NCBI GenBank assembly: GCA_030141605.1
Contig: JAQGDQ010001086.1
Location: forward strand, 1-63,989
Direction of reading: 5' to 3'
Origin: Tubiluchus corallicola
Lineage: Eukaryota > Priapulida > Priapulimorpha > Priapulimorphida > Tubiluchidae
Length of the DNA: 63,989 nucleotides
Below are positions 1-12,830 of this stretch, piece after piece; the stretch's first letter is position 1, and every line of letters starts with the position of its first letter. The translations under genes were made by a program, and so were the position numbers. Under the pieces are notes generated by a model. It was not told the origin of the DNA. It searched no databases and saw only the letters and a list, made by a program, of their open reading frames with translations.

Positions 1-1070
1 GAATAAAATTTTAGTTTGTCTGTCTGCTTGTGTGTCTGCTTATTTTTTCGTGTGCCATATTTGCTCCATTTCCTGCGTGTAACTTTACACATGCAATTCA
101 TTTCTAAGAATAAAATTTTAGTTTGTCTGTCTGCTTGTGTGTCTGCTTATTTTTTCGTGTGCCATATTTGCTCCATTTCCTGCGTGTAACTTTACACATG
201 CAATTCATTTCTAAGAATAAAATTTTAGTTTGTCTGTCTGCTTGTGTGTCTGCTTATTTTTTCGTGTGCCATATTTGCTCCATTTCCTGCGTGTAACTTT
301 ACACATGCAATTCATTTCTAAGAATAAAATTTTAGTTTGTCCGTCTGCTTGTGTGTCTGCTTATTTGTTTCGTGTGCCATATTTGCTCCATTTCCTGCGT
401 GTAACTTTACACATGCAATTCATTTCTAAGAATAAAATTTTAGTTTGTCTGTCTCTGTGTGTGTGTCTGCTTATTTTTTTAGTCTGCCATATTTGCTCCA
501 TCTCCTGCGTGTAACTTTACACATGCAATTCATTTCTAAGAATAAAATTTTAGTTTGTCTGTCTCTGTGTGTGTGTCTGCTTATTTTTTTAGTGTGCCAT
601 ATTTGCTCCATCTCCTGCATGTAACTTTATGCAGTGCAGTTCATGTCTAAGAATAAAATTTTAGTTTGTCTGTCTGCTTGTGTGTCTGCTTATTTTTTTC
701 GTCTGCCATATTTGCTCCATCTCCTGCGTGTAACTTAACACAGTGTAATTCATGTCTAAGAATAAAATTTTAGTTTGTCTGTCTGCCTGTGTGTCTGCTC
801 ATTTTTTTCGTCTGCCATATTTGCTCCGTCTCCTGCATTTAACTTTATGCAGTGCAGTTCATGTCTAAGAATAAAATTTTAGTTTGTCCGTATGCTTGTG
901 TGTCTGCTTATTTTTTTCGTCTGCCATATTTGCTCCATCTCCTGCGTGTAACTTAACACAGTGTAATTCATGTCTAAGAATAAATTTTTAGTTTGTCTGT
1001 CTGCCTGTGTGTCTGCTCATTTTTTTCGTCTGCCATATTTGCTCCATCTCCGGCTTTTAATTCATGGCTA
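1..1070. repeat. 107-bp minisatellite, about 10 units
   Basis: Each unit starts GAATAAAATTTTAG, passes through a TGTCTGTCTGCTTGTG segment and ends near CAATTCATTTCTAA. Successive starts are at 1, 108 and 215, giving a 107-bp period. The first units are nearly identical. Later ones diverge (CATGCAATTC becomes CAGTGCAGTTC), so the left side is more homogenised. The array runs off the left edge. It lies in the PIK3CA-like intron upstream of the first exon in the window. Confidence 0.9.
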
Positions 1071-1155
1071 AATTAGCACGTCGATAAATTACTTTCCTTT
1101 ACCTATCCATTAAATTAATGGATTAATTTCCTACATGAATGACGGCATACAAATA

Positions 1156-3041
1156 TTAAAGGAAAACTGGATGATTGTGTAAACACGAGTTCAGAATAAA
1201 GAATGCTCTAAAAAATAAAACACCACAATAGCTTTTTTTAAATCAAAGCTTGGATTAAATAATAATTACCTCAGATACTCAAATTTCGTTAAATTGTCAA
1301 AGCTACGCGCGGCTCAGTGAATTTACTAAGATTGGCAGCGGCGCCTTTTTGTCACATTCGCGTGGACGACAAATAGAAGGCGGTACTGTGATAAGCATGA
1401 TCATGAACTGCAGTGTTAGTTTTTGACGTCATATGACGTAGAGCCTGTTTGCGTGACATCATTAAGCTGCTGTTTGCTTTAAGCAGTACTGTAACACTTA
1501 CGCTAACATGCTTGACGCACGAGGGAAAATGCCTGCCATTGCACAAACTGTGGTTAGTTTCTGACGTAAGCAATAGCAGTGTTCGGTTGCCGTTAATTAC
1601 CTTTCTAAGCTAATTATTCAAATATAAGAAACAATTGCTTACCTTTATAGGCAAGAAAATGCATATTTTGGACAGTAAATTAAAATGAGATTGAGTCTAA
1701 ACAATCGTCCGGTCTTCCTTTAAGCTTTATAGACAAGAAAATGCATATTTTGGACAGTAAATTAAAATGAAATTGAGTCTAAACAATCGTCCGGTCTTTC
1801 TTTAAGCTTTATAGGCAAGAAAATGTATATTTTGGACAGCAAGATTAAAATGAGATTGAGTCTAAACAATCGCCCAGTCTTTCTTTAAGCTTTATAGGCA
1901 AGAAAATGTATATTTTGGACAGTAAATTAAAATGAGATTGAGTCTAAATAATCTTCCAGTCTTCCTTTAAGCTTTATAGGCAAGAAAATGTATATTTTGG
2001 ACAGTAAATTAAAATGAGATTGAGTCTAAACAATCGCCCAGTCTTTCTTTAAGCTTTATAGACAAGAAAATGTATATTTTGGACAGCAAGATTAAAATGA
2101 GATTGAGTCTAAACAATCGCCCAGTCTTTCTTTAAGCTTTATAGACAAGAAAATGTATATTTTGGACAGTAAATTAAAATGAGATTGAGTCTAAACAATC
2201 GTCCGGTCTTCCTTTAAGCTTTATAGGCAAGAAAATGTATATTTTGGACAGTAAATTAAAATGAGATTGAGTCTAAACAATCGTCCAGTCTTCCTTTAAG
2301 CTTTATAGGCAAGAAAATGTATATTTTGGACAGTAAATTAAAATGAGATTGAGTCTAAACAATCGCCCGGTCTTCCTTTAAGCTTTATAGGCAAGAAAAT
2401 GTATATTTTGGACAGCAAGATTAAAATGAGATTGAGTCTAAACAATCGCCCGGTCTTCCTTTAAGCTTTATAGGCAAGAAAATGCATATTTTGGACAGTA
2501 AATTAAAATGAGATTGAGTCTAAACAATCGTCCGGTCTTCCTTTAAGCTTTATAGGCAAGAAAATGTATATTTTGGACAGTAAATTAAAATGAGATTGAG
2601 TCTAAACAATCGCCCGGTCTTCCTTTAAGCTTTATAGGCAAGAAAATGTATATTTTGGACAGCAAGATTAAAATGAGATTGAGTCTAAACAATCGCCCAG
2701 TCTTTCTTTAAGCTTTATAGACAAGAAAATGTATATTTTGGACAGTAAGATTAAAATGAGATTGAGTCTAAACAATCGCCCAGTCTTTCTTTAAGCTTTA
2801 TAGGCAAGAAAATGTATATTTTGGACAGCAAGATTAAAATGAGATTGAGTCTAAACAATCGCCCAGTCTTTCTTTAAGCTTTATAGGCAAGAAAATGTAT
2901 ATTTTGGACAGTAAATTAAAATGAGATTGAGTCTAAATAATCTTCCAGTCTTCCTTTAAGCTTTATAGGCAAGAAAATGTATATTTTGGACAGTAAATTA
3001 AAATGAAATTGAGTCTAAACAATCGTCCCGTTTTCCTTTAA
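1156..3041. mobile_element. Kolobok-like MITE with TTAA ends and an expanded interior
   Basis: The left end reads TTAA-AGGAAAACTGGATGATT (1156 on). The right end, read on the minus strand from 3041, is TTAA-AGGAAAACGGGACGATT. These are inverted termini inside TTAA target sites. TTAA duplications with purine-starting termini are typical of the Kolobok superfamily, so the assignment is inferred. No transposase is visible. Most of the interior is an 82-bp tandem array. Related copies lie at 30304-30892 and 56960-57554, with partial ends near 6546 and 37530. Confidence 0.6.
1640..3041. repeat. 82-bp minisatellite, about 17 units
   Basis: Each unit contains GGCAAGAAAATGTATATTTT, GGACAGTAAATTAAAATGAG and a segment that reads TCTTCCTTTAA. 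That last segment is the inverted terminus of the surrounding TTAA element, so the array is an amplified subterminal region of the MITE. GGACAG recurs at about 1671, 1753 and 1835. Two variants occur: TAAATTAAAA, and the 2-bp longer CAAGATTAAAA. Confidence 0.9.
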
Positions 3042-3159
3042 TGCAGGTATCCATTATCTACTATGAAATATTTTTTTTGCTATTTCGTTGTGATTACTAA
3101 TTACGATTTTCATGTTTCACTGGCGTACAAATTTTTTCAACTCATTCCTCTTCTTGCAG

Positions 3160-3333
3160 GATGCTACCATATCGTTGCCTAGCAACCGGTAAGCAAGTTG
3201 GCATGATCGAGGTGGTTCGCAACGCGCGCACTGTGTTCGACATTCAGCGTGGAGGCGGCAAGAAGGGGGCGCTGCAAGTCACCAGCTCACAGTTGCACAA
3301 GTGGATAAAGGAGAAGTCGAAAGATCATGCAGC
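3160..3333 (+). CDS. PIK3CA: PIK3CA-like p110 catalytic subunit, exon 1 of 4 in window (kinase N-lobe/hinge)
   Basis: The exon encodes a peptide starting MLPYRCLATGKQVGMIEVVR and ending in KEKSKDHAA. It matches the part of class I phosphatidylinositol 3-kinase catalytic subunits just before the catalytic loop (human p110-alpha has MLPYGC...GLIEVVR). The enzyme phosphorylates PIP2 to PIP3 at the plasma membrane downstream of receptor tyrosine kinases. The acceptor is CTTCTTGCAG|G and the donor is GC|GTAAGC. The exon begins with the last base of a split codon and ends with two bases of an Ala codon completed at 6230. Upstream exons (helical, C2, Ras-binding, adaptor-binding) lie outside the window. 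Later exons favour the alpha-type subunit over beta or delta, but orthology is inferred. Confidence 0.9.
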
Positions 3334-3539
3334 GTAAGCGGGTTTTTCGTTTTATCAAGACAAGTTGTTAAAACGGTCTTTGGCAGAAAACTTTACAGAC
3401 GTGTAGTCTGAGTCGTGCTGCTTTTGCTTGAATGTCTTAAAGCAAAACTATTCCGTAATTATTATGAAAAATAATATTACGTAATAGTAGCCGATTTAAA
3501 ACTGGAATTAGCCGAAGAGTGGCAAGCTAAACTAGGTTT

Positions 3540-3603
3540 ATAATAATAATAATAATAATAATAATAGTGATGGTGATGGTGATGGTGATGGTGATGGTGA
3601 TGG

Positions 3604-3667
<64 letters not shown>

Positions 3668-3842
3668 GGCGATGGTGGTGGTGGTGATGATAATGGTGAT
3701 GATGATGGTGATGATGATGATGATGATGATGGTGATGGTGATGGTGATGATGATGATGGCGATGGTGGTGGTGGTGATGATAATGGTGATGATGATGATA
3801 ATGATGATGGGGATGATGATGATGATGATGGTGATTATGATG

Positions 3843-3880
<38 letters not shown>
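3540..3880. repeat. (AAT)n to (GAT/GGT)n compound microsatellite
   Basis: A run of AAT changes into GATGGT and GAT trinucleotides, includes a duplicated block with GGCGATGGTGG, and returns to AAT. It abuts the 3' end of the inverted tRNA-SINE at 3843-4131, whose natural tail is (ATT)n. It is best read as an expanded and mutated SINE tail. It is free of stops in several frames (poly-His or poly-Met) but is not a gene. Confidence 0.9.
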
Positions 3881-4131
3881 CTTTATTTAAAGTCGGCTTT
3901 TGCGTCAACAGTTAACATTAGCTCAAAGAGCTATTATCGCCGACTGTAAATAACAACCTACAACTACAAAACAGAGACTATTATTACCCCACTTTTACCC
4001 TAAATACCATGCGTCAGGCAGGGCAACAGCAGGTACCATTTTTAAAGTCTTTGTGACCCGGCCGCTGGTTCGAACTTACGACCTCCCAGACAGAAAACAG
4101 ACGCATTACCACTAGACTAAACCGTCTGGTC
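3843..4131 (-). mobile_element. tRNA-derived SINE copy
   Basis: On the minus strand this starts GACCAGACGGTTTAGTCTAG, has an A-box-like TAGTCTAGTGG, a B-box-like GTTCGAACC, a conserved body, and ends with AATAAAGATTATTATT. It matches the copies at 29696-29963 (+) and 35240-35482 (-). It sits in the intron between the first two PIK3CA-like exons. Confidence 0.8.
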
Positions 4132-6407
<2,276 letters not shown>

Positions 6408-6561
6408 TAACCACCCAACCTCAACACGGTTATTGACGGTCTCGCCTCAACAATTTGCGAAATTGCGGCAGCTTTGATGCATCAACTGTTTGACTATTAA
6501 GTGAATTCCAAGAGCCCACAACACGAGAAGAGAAGAAATGAGTATGGATCCGGTTTTGCTT

Positions 6562-7010
6562 TAAAACAACAACGACGATAACAACAACAACGACTACGAC
6601 AACAACTACTAAAACAACGACGATAACAACAACAGCAACAACAACAATAATAACAACATCAGCAACAACAACATCAACAACTACAACAACGACGACGATA
6701 ACAACAACAAGGACTATGACAACAGCTACAGCAACGACGACGATAATAACAGTAACGACAACAACAGCAACAACAACATCAACATCAACAACTACAACAA
6801 TGACGACGATAACAACAACAACGACTACGACAACAACTACAACAACATCAACAACTACAACAACAACATCAACAACTAGAAAAACGATGACGATAACAAC
6901 AACAACGACTACGACAACAACTGCAACAACGACGATGATAACAACAACAACAACAACAGCAACGACAACAAAAACAACAACAACAGCAACAAGCAGCAGT
7001 AACAGTAGCA
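6562..7010. repeat. imperfect (AAC)n/(GAC)n trinucleotide repeat
   Basis: AAC, GAC, ATC and TAC triplets run for about 450 bp with interspersed changes. It follows directly after GGATCCGGTTTTGCTTTAAA, the right terminus of the Kolobok-like MITE family. The stop-free frames (poly-Thr, poly-Val) are repeat artefacts. Confidence 0.9.
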
Positions 7011-7205
7011 GCCATAATCTTAAGTGGAGTTTAGCTTGCCATTCCGGCATGCGGATGTGAAATAGAGAAAATCGGTTTATATTGTTTTCCTTGCACTTGT
7101 TTATCACACCTGTGTTATGCCTTACTTTCCTATTCATTTTTATACGAAGCTATTTGACTTAAATGATGATGCAATATACATTTGTGGGTATTTGTCCTAA
7201 TTTGT

Positions 7206-7675
7206 TACAGAACAAGCGATCTAAAACAAATTAGGACAAATACCCACTATGGAACGAACTCTGTAATCAAACAAGTAATTCTACTCTGGAATTATCTACC
7301 ATTACAGGTTAAACAAATCAGGTCCCTATCAGCATTTAAAACAAAATTAAAATCACTAATATTAACCAGATATGAAATGCCATCACACCAGTACGACAAC
7401 ATACACACTAATTCAGAATTCATATATCCACGGCCATATTAATTAAATCATAATTTTTTTTCATTTTTTGTGCATATTTGTAAATACGTTTGATTTTATT
7501 CGTCGTTACTTTCCATTACTGCACAGTAGTTTAGATTGCACTGACGCATTTGCCTTTAGCAGTGTAAGTTTTTATTAACTAACACTGATTGATCATCTCT
7601 GTAAAGTTTATATCAGTGATTATCAATGTATTTTAGTGGCAAATAAAGATTATTATATATATATATATATTTTAG
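7206..7675 (+). mobile_element. 5'-truncated LINE 3' end (family 1)
   Basis: The start encodes the last residues of a non-LTR reverse transcriptase (NSVIKQVILLWNYLPLQVKQ, then SLSAFKTKLKSLI). A 3' UTR follows, ending AATAAAGATTATTATATA with a (TA)n tail. The same segment recurs on the minus strand at 62905-63385, and its 3' UTR end recurs near 35690-35834. At the 5' boundary, 7183-7205 is an inverted copy of 7222-7246, forming a snap-back hairpin. Confidence 0.75.
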
Positions 7676-7719
7676 TTGTTGAATTTCGTAAAATTTTAAG
7701 ATGTATTCCCTCTTTACCT

Positions 7720-8199
7720 GCTTGGCATCCTTCTGTCTCAGAAAACAATGGAGTGTGCGCCAAGAGAGTATCCAGGGCGCACGCCTGGGCAAGGTGTATG
7801 GATATCCTGAGTTGCCCAGACAACAGGAACCCCCTCTCTTCCTCCCTGGTGTGGTCCAAAGGAAAGCGGTGTGATACGTTTGACACCAGGTTGGCTGCAG
7901 GAAGTGCCGGAGTCATTGAGCATGCTGCACTGGTCCGCCTTCGGGGCTCCACTCCTGATTTGGAAGGTTTACTCTTCTACACATGGCCGTTGGGTCACTT
8001 GACCTCCTCCGCCCTCTAGCCGTTGGCTGCTTGTGCAGCTCCTCCGCCTAGTGTCGAGATACAGTGTGGGCATCCCGCAAGTCTACAGCAACTGGTATTC
8101 CTAGGCGGTCACCCGTCCAAGTGCTAACCAGGCTCTATGTTGCGTAACGTCGGTGATCAGACGAGAACCGGTGTTTCCAACGTGATATGGCCGTAGTCT
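7720..8199 (-). mobile_element. complete 5S-rRNA-headed SINE (SINE3-like)
   Basis: On the minus strand this has a 5S-rRNA-like head (8197-8079) followed by a body of about 360 bp ending TTGGCATCC (complement, 7722). It is bounded by perfect 10-bp direct repeats CTCTTTACCT at 7710-7719 and 8200-8209, as expected for LINE-driven insertion. Body-only copies lie at 26246-26653 (+) and 25503-25703 (-). 5S-derived SINEs (SINE3) are known in some animals; this family is not one I recognise. Confidence 0.8.
8079..8197 (-). rRNA. 5S rRNA-like sequence, head of a SINE
   Basis: The minus strand reads CTACGGCCATATCACGTTGG, then GTTCTCGTCTGATCACC, GCCTGGTTAGCACTTGG and GTGACCGCCTAGGAATACC, ending GCTGTAGACTT. 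This is colinear with 5S rRNA over about 119 nt. The internal promoter is partly altered: GTTACGCAACATAG stands where GTTAAGCAACGTCG would be usual. Its position inside a duplicated insertion says it is a retroposed or SINE head, not a functional 5S gene. Confidence 0.8.
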
Positions 8200-8403
8200 C
8201 TCTTTACCTAGAGACACCCATTCCAGTATGACCCAATGTATCGCTGAAACAGTGTCGTTTGAACAATTGATAGCAAAGCGTCTCTGTTAAAATTTTTAAC
8301 ACTGTGAATGATACAGATAGTTACAGATACAGATACAATGTATTGTTAGTGTATTGACATTTTTGTTTAAGAAAATTATCCGAAGTTTCCTGTCATTTTT
8401 TAG

Positions 8404-8556
<153 letters not shown>

Positions 8557-8557
8557 T

Positions 8558-8779
8558 AAGTGACATAGACATAGACATAGACATAGACATAGACATAGAC
8601 ATAGACTAGACATAGACATAGACATAGACATAGACATAGACTAGTCATAGACATAGACATAGACATAGACTAGACATAGACATAGACATAGACATAGACA
8701 TAGACATAGACATAGACATAGACATAGACTAGACATAGACATAGACATAGACTAGACATAGACATAGACATAGACATAG
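8558..8779. repeat. (ACATAG)n microsatellite
   Basis: About 36 hexamers, with occasional shortened ACTAG steps, begin right after the exon 3 donor GTAAGTG. They end at the 3' terminus of an inverted LINE remnant (ACATTTATTTTCTCC), whose sister copy at 31884 carries only one or two such units. The array is probably the expanded 3' tail of that retroelement. Confidence 0.9.
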
Positions 8780-9330
8780 AACATTTATTTTCTCCAATTA
8801 GTTTAACAGCAAAAGGTTTTTAAATATTAAGTAATTATAATCATGGAGCAGGGCAGGGAAGGACCGTAGGGTCATCTAGTCTCCTGCCCTTTCTTATAAA
8901 TAGATTAGTATATTAAAAATTAACGGTGATGCTGCAGATAACAAAAACAAATAAGAAAAAATAATAAAAACAGTATAAATGAAAGAAATTATCCAAAAAG
9001 AACTGAAAACAAAAAATAATAATGTTAGATACCTAAATCTAAACAAATCTAAACTGGATTAGTATATTGAAAATTAGCGGTGATGCTGCAGATAACAGAA
9101 AGAAAAACAAGTAAGAAAAAATAACAATAAAAACAGTATAAATATTACAAATTATCCTAAAAAAACTGAAAACAAAAAATAATAAAATTAGATACCTAAA
9201 TCTAAACAAAACAATACAATTATTTTGTAATTAGGATTATTATATGTAGTAGTTTCAAATGGGGTCTTATTAACAGGGGAATTTGACCAAGGTTAGTGAG
9301 TAAAGTTAAAAACCGAGAGTATGGAAAGAA
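8780..9330 (-). mobile_element. LINE-like 3' UTR fragment (family 2)
   Basis: Its 3' end on the minus strand is GGAGAAAATAAATGTTCTATG, with a polyadenylation-like AATAAA followed by the hexamer tail. The same 500 bp recurs at 31884-32400. Positions 9050-9240 partly repeat 8905-9035, an internal duplication. No reverse-transcriptase codons are visible, so the LINE assignment rests on the tail structure. Confidence 0.5.
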
Positions 9331-10725
9331 AAAAATAAGCATCAAAAAAGTGTCGACTCAACGCTGTTTAAGTTTATACATTTAGACAAAAATCAACGTT
9401 ACTTATTCACACTGTGTGCGGTTAGTTATGCTAGCAGGGATGAGAATTCCGAGTTTTTGGAAGACCAGTAGTGACATTTTTGTAAATCGCGTAAATTCGT
9501 TGAGAAAATTTTTTACGGACCCAGTACATTATTTCGCAAGCTGACTGCTAGGTGGCAGGCCGTCACTTTGTTTACATCACGTACATCAGTGTAACCACGT
9601 GTATATCTCTATGTATAAAAATATAGAGTCAATTGTGCTGAGTTATTTGAGTCAATTGCAGACAGCTTTTATATACTTTTGCATAGGAGCGGCCAATACT
9701 TAGGCGTTTTTGAGATAATTAGGTATCATGTATCCTTGATAGTCGGGTATTTTAAATTATGCATGAAACAAGGTAAGTGATATTTTAAGTCCACTTAGAG
9801 GTTCTCTATGATCACAAAATTGCAATTTGTTGCTTCGTCCCCTTGAACCCCCATGACCGCTAGTTGACAGGCCGTCACTTTGTTTACATCACGTACATCA
9901 GTGTAACCACGTGTATATCTCTGCGTATAAAAATATACACTACACGTAAGACGTTGTGTGCGTACTTGCACTAAGCATGTCAGCTTTTACGACGAATTCA
10001 TTGAAACAGATAATAATTTAAAGTTAATTCCTTTGAAAAAATAGGAGGAAATATGAGTCATAATTGGTTTAGTATAATTAATTAATGAAGTTGCGCTCGG
10101 GCCGCAAAGTTGAGCATTTGCATGGGTCATAAGTCGACAACTACCTGTATTATGATTGTTATTAACATTACTTATATTCGAACACATGCGTACAGTTGTG
10201 TTAGAGGTTCGATTAAATAAGAAGAACGGTGACAAACTAAAACTTGTATAACTTACTTTGCCACAGGAAAGATACTTTACTTACTTTACTTAGATTATTT
10301 GCTTTACTCACTTTGCTTAGATTATTAATCTGTTTCGGTTATGTCTTCAAAAGCATACAGTAAGTCCTCGCTTAACGATTCGCCATTTAGCGACGTTTCG
10401 TTTTAACGATGATTTTTTACTTTGCTCACAGCCATCTTTTATTTTATCAACAACTGTTTTCCTAATTTGAAGCATTAAAACTGTATACATTGCGTTATTC
10501 TGTTATAAAAACGCATCGGTAAGCTAAATAGGGCAATTACTTTATTGTTTTTACTTCCCGACAGACTACGTACTAAATTCTAGCCGTTTCTACCAAACAA
10601 CACCCGAATTCAAACTTTATGCCAGGAAATTTTGTTTGCAACCTGTTGCTATAACAAACGTATTAGTACTACATGAAATTGTCTCAAGGTCGGTCTATGC
10701 AGAGCTTGGCTTTTACTGTGTACTG
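9331..10725. other. PIK3CA-like intron 3, no gene seen
   Basis: AT-rich sequence. A short direct duplication (GGCCGTCACTTTGTTTACAT, at about 9558 and 9871) spans about 80 bp of shared sequence. Near 10358, CAGTAAGTCCTCGCTTAACG resembles a Tigger/pogo-type transposon terminus after a TA, but no matching right end was found. Confidence 0.5.
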
Positions 10726-11208
10726 CAGGGGTGTGCAAATTGTGACCTGACGAGAGAATTTGTGCGGCCCGCGAAGAGATTTGTCAACCTAATGAAAGTG
10801 CGGCCCGGGCGATTAATTGAGTGTATCCAGCTGAAGTCCGTGCCACGATCCCAAAGATAGTGTGGGTAGTTTTTTCTACTAGATCGGATGCCATTAACCC
10901 TTACCAGACGGTTGTAACTTAATGTCACTGTACTACACAGACTGTGTGATACACATTACTAATATGCATTGTAATGAAATTACCACTATCTGTCCCGAAA
11001 GTAGAAACATAGCGTTTGTAATATAAATTTTAATAACTTCTAAAATAGTTTCTTGAGTGTAGTAGTAATGATGTACGTAGGTCGTATGCAAAAAAAATCG
11101 TTATTAGGACTTACTGTACTTGGCTTCTTGATCAAACTGCCTGTGGCCTGCAGAAATTGCGAGAAAGTTTAATGTGGCCCGGCTAGTCAGATAATTTGCA
11201 CACCCCTG
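10726..11208. mobile_element. hAT MITE, copy 1
   Basis: It begins CAGGGGTGTGCAAATTGTG and ends TTTGCACACCCCTG, giving inverted termini of about 15 bp. The flanking 8-mers are GTGTACTG (10718-10725) and GTGTAGTG (11209-11216), 7 of 8 identical, matching the 8-bp hAT target duplication. It lacks a transposase and is about 90% similar by eye to 15688-16170. Confidence 0.85.
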
Positions 11209-11461
11209 GTGTAGTGTTTAACACATAGCGTTTAAACAGGAGGAGAAATCGCTATCAAGAGTAGCTAGATACTGGTAAGAAAAATAGCTGGTTTCAAGCA
11301 AACAGGAACAGTAGAAATATGAATAAAACTCGTAAAACGTTTAATTTGTACGATCTAAGCAGCACTGATGCATTGATTTTTGGTTCTGGAACGTATCTCA
11401 GTTCATTTAATGACGTTTCACTTAACTTCGCGAATACATTTTAATTTCTCTGAGTAGTTTA

Positions 11462-11772
11462 AATCTAAATTGAATTATACAGGTAGTTTGAATCTAAATT
11501 GAATTCTCCAGGTAGTTTAAATCTAAATTGAATTCTCCAGGTAGTTTAAATCTAAATTGAATTGTCCAGGTAGTTTGAATCTAAATTGAATTCTCCAGGT
11601 AGTTTAAATCTAAATTGAATTCTCCAGGTAGTTTGAATCTAAATTGAATTCTCCAGGTAGTTTAAATCTAAATTGAATTCTCCAAGTAGTTTAAATCTAA
11701 ATTGAATTCTCCAGGTAGTTTGAATCTAAATTGAATTCTCCAGGTAGTTTAAATCTAAATTGAATTCTCCAG
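11462..11772. repeat. 29-bp minisatellite carrying the PIK3CA-like splice acceptor
   Basis: About 10-11 units of GTAGTTTAAATCTAAATTG + AATTCTCCAG. The last unit ends TTGAATTCTCCAG immediately before exon 4 at 11773, so the functional acceptor AG (11771-11772) is part of the array. Every unit carries the same CTCCAG|GT context. TTTGAATC and TTTAAATC variants alternate. Confidence 0.92.
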
Positions 11773-12046
11773 GTTTAAAGAGTTATGTGGCAAAGCCTAC
11801 CTGTGTCTTCGTCGACACTGCAATCTATTCATCACCCTCTTCACAATGATGCTGAATGCGGAGATTCCCGAGCTGCAGTCGTTCGACGACATCGAGTACC
11901 TCCGCAAGACGCTCGCCGTGGAGTCGACCGACGAGGAAGCCATTCTGTACTTCTACAAGCAGTTTCACGAAGCCTACGGTGACGCATGGACAACGAAACT
12001 CGACTGGTTCTTCCACGGGATCAAACACACAAATATACTGCTATAA
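11773..12046 (+). CDS. PIK3CA: PIK3CA-like, last exon (kinase C-lobe and C-terminus)
   Basis: The first base completes a Glu codon. The exon then encodes [58 protein letters not shown] and a C-terminus [19 protein letters not shown] followed by [18 protein letters not shown] is characteristic of the alpha subunit. The aromatic DWFF near the end corresponds to the membrane-contacting WIF region of p110-alpha. The four exons give about 238 residues of an expected roughly 1,070. The acceptor lies in a tandem array and has no real pyrimidine tract. No clear polyadenylation signal was identified just downstream. Confidence 0.93.
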
Positions 12047-12266
12047 CGGGCAGCGTTGTTAGCGTGATGTAGTCTTTATCTTCTTTCTCTTTGTTTTCTT
12101 CTTCATGTTTTTGTTCTAGTAAAGAAACTTCGGTGCTGAACCTTGCCGTTTGAAACTGGCTTCGTGAAACTGGCTTCAGGTTACCAATCTGTTGGTTGTA
12201 ATGATGATTTTCGCAGACACTTATAGCAATGTCAAATTGGCGTGTGAACAGTTAAACGATCTCATT

Positions 12267-12830
12267 AGGAATGAGCATCGAACGTTCGAATTCAATTCGA
12301 ATGAGTTTTTTTTAGGCTCAAATTCGATTCGAACCTAAAATTATAAATTCAAATTATTCAGCACTACAACCACATATGTTCTTTATCGTTAAAGCAACCA
12401 CATATGTTCTTTATCGTTAAAACAACCACATACGTTCTTTATCGTTAAAACAACCACATACGTTCTTTATCGTTAAAACAACCACATACGTTCTTTATCG
12501 TTAAAACAACCACATACGTTCTTTATCGTTAAAACAACCACATACGTTCTTTATCGTTAAAACAACCACATATGTTCCTTATCGTTAAAACAACCACATA
12601 CGTTTTTTATCGTTAAAGCAACCACATATGTTCTTTGTCGTTAAAACAACCACATATGTTCTTTATCGTTAAAACAACCACATATGTTTTTTATCGTTAA
12701 AACGTTTGAAACATCATGCAATTAGCACTGTGTAGCTGTGATTTCTGACGAAAATCGAGCAATATGCACGATCTTTGTAAGATCACTTTTACTGGCGGTT
12801 CGAAAACCTGTTCGAAACTCAAACTCTCAA
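12267..12830. mobile_element. hAT-like element (GAGCATCGAA family), interrupted copy
   Basis: It starts TTAGGAATGAGCATCGAACG and is dense in TTCGAATTCGAA-type motifs. It carries a 28-bp array (12366-12712) and resembles 24431-25264. Its right side passes into another copy at about 12830. No coding capacity is visible. The superfamily is inferred from the roughly 8-bp flanks of the copy at 24431. Confidence 0.5.
12366..12712. repeat. 28-bp minisatellite, about 12 units
   Basis: Units of AACAACCACATACGTTCTTT + ATCGTTAA. CATACG and CATATG variants occur, probably by CpG decay. The related element at 24431-25264 has a single ancestral version of this area without the array. Confidence 0.9.

Noticed and set aside
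1-1070. CRISPR array
   Set aside because: Whole units repeat with no unique spacers, and the context is eukaryotic.
3477-3908. Poly-His/poly-Met proteins
   Set aside because: Translation of the (GAT)n microsatellite attached to a SINE.
8079-8197. Functional 5S rRNA gene
   Set aside because: Internal promoter bases are altered and the sequence is the head of a retroposed element with target-site duplications.
10358-11440. Complete Tigger/pogo transposon surrounding the hAT MITE
   Set aside because: The left terminus (CAGTAAGTCCTCGCTTAACG) is convincing but no matching right terminus or TA flank was found.
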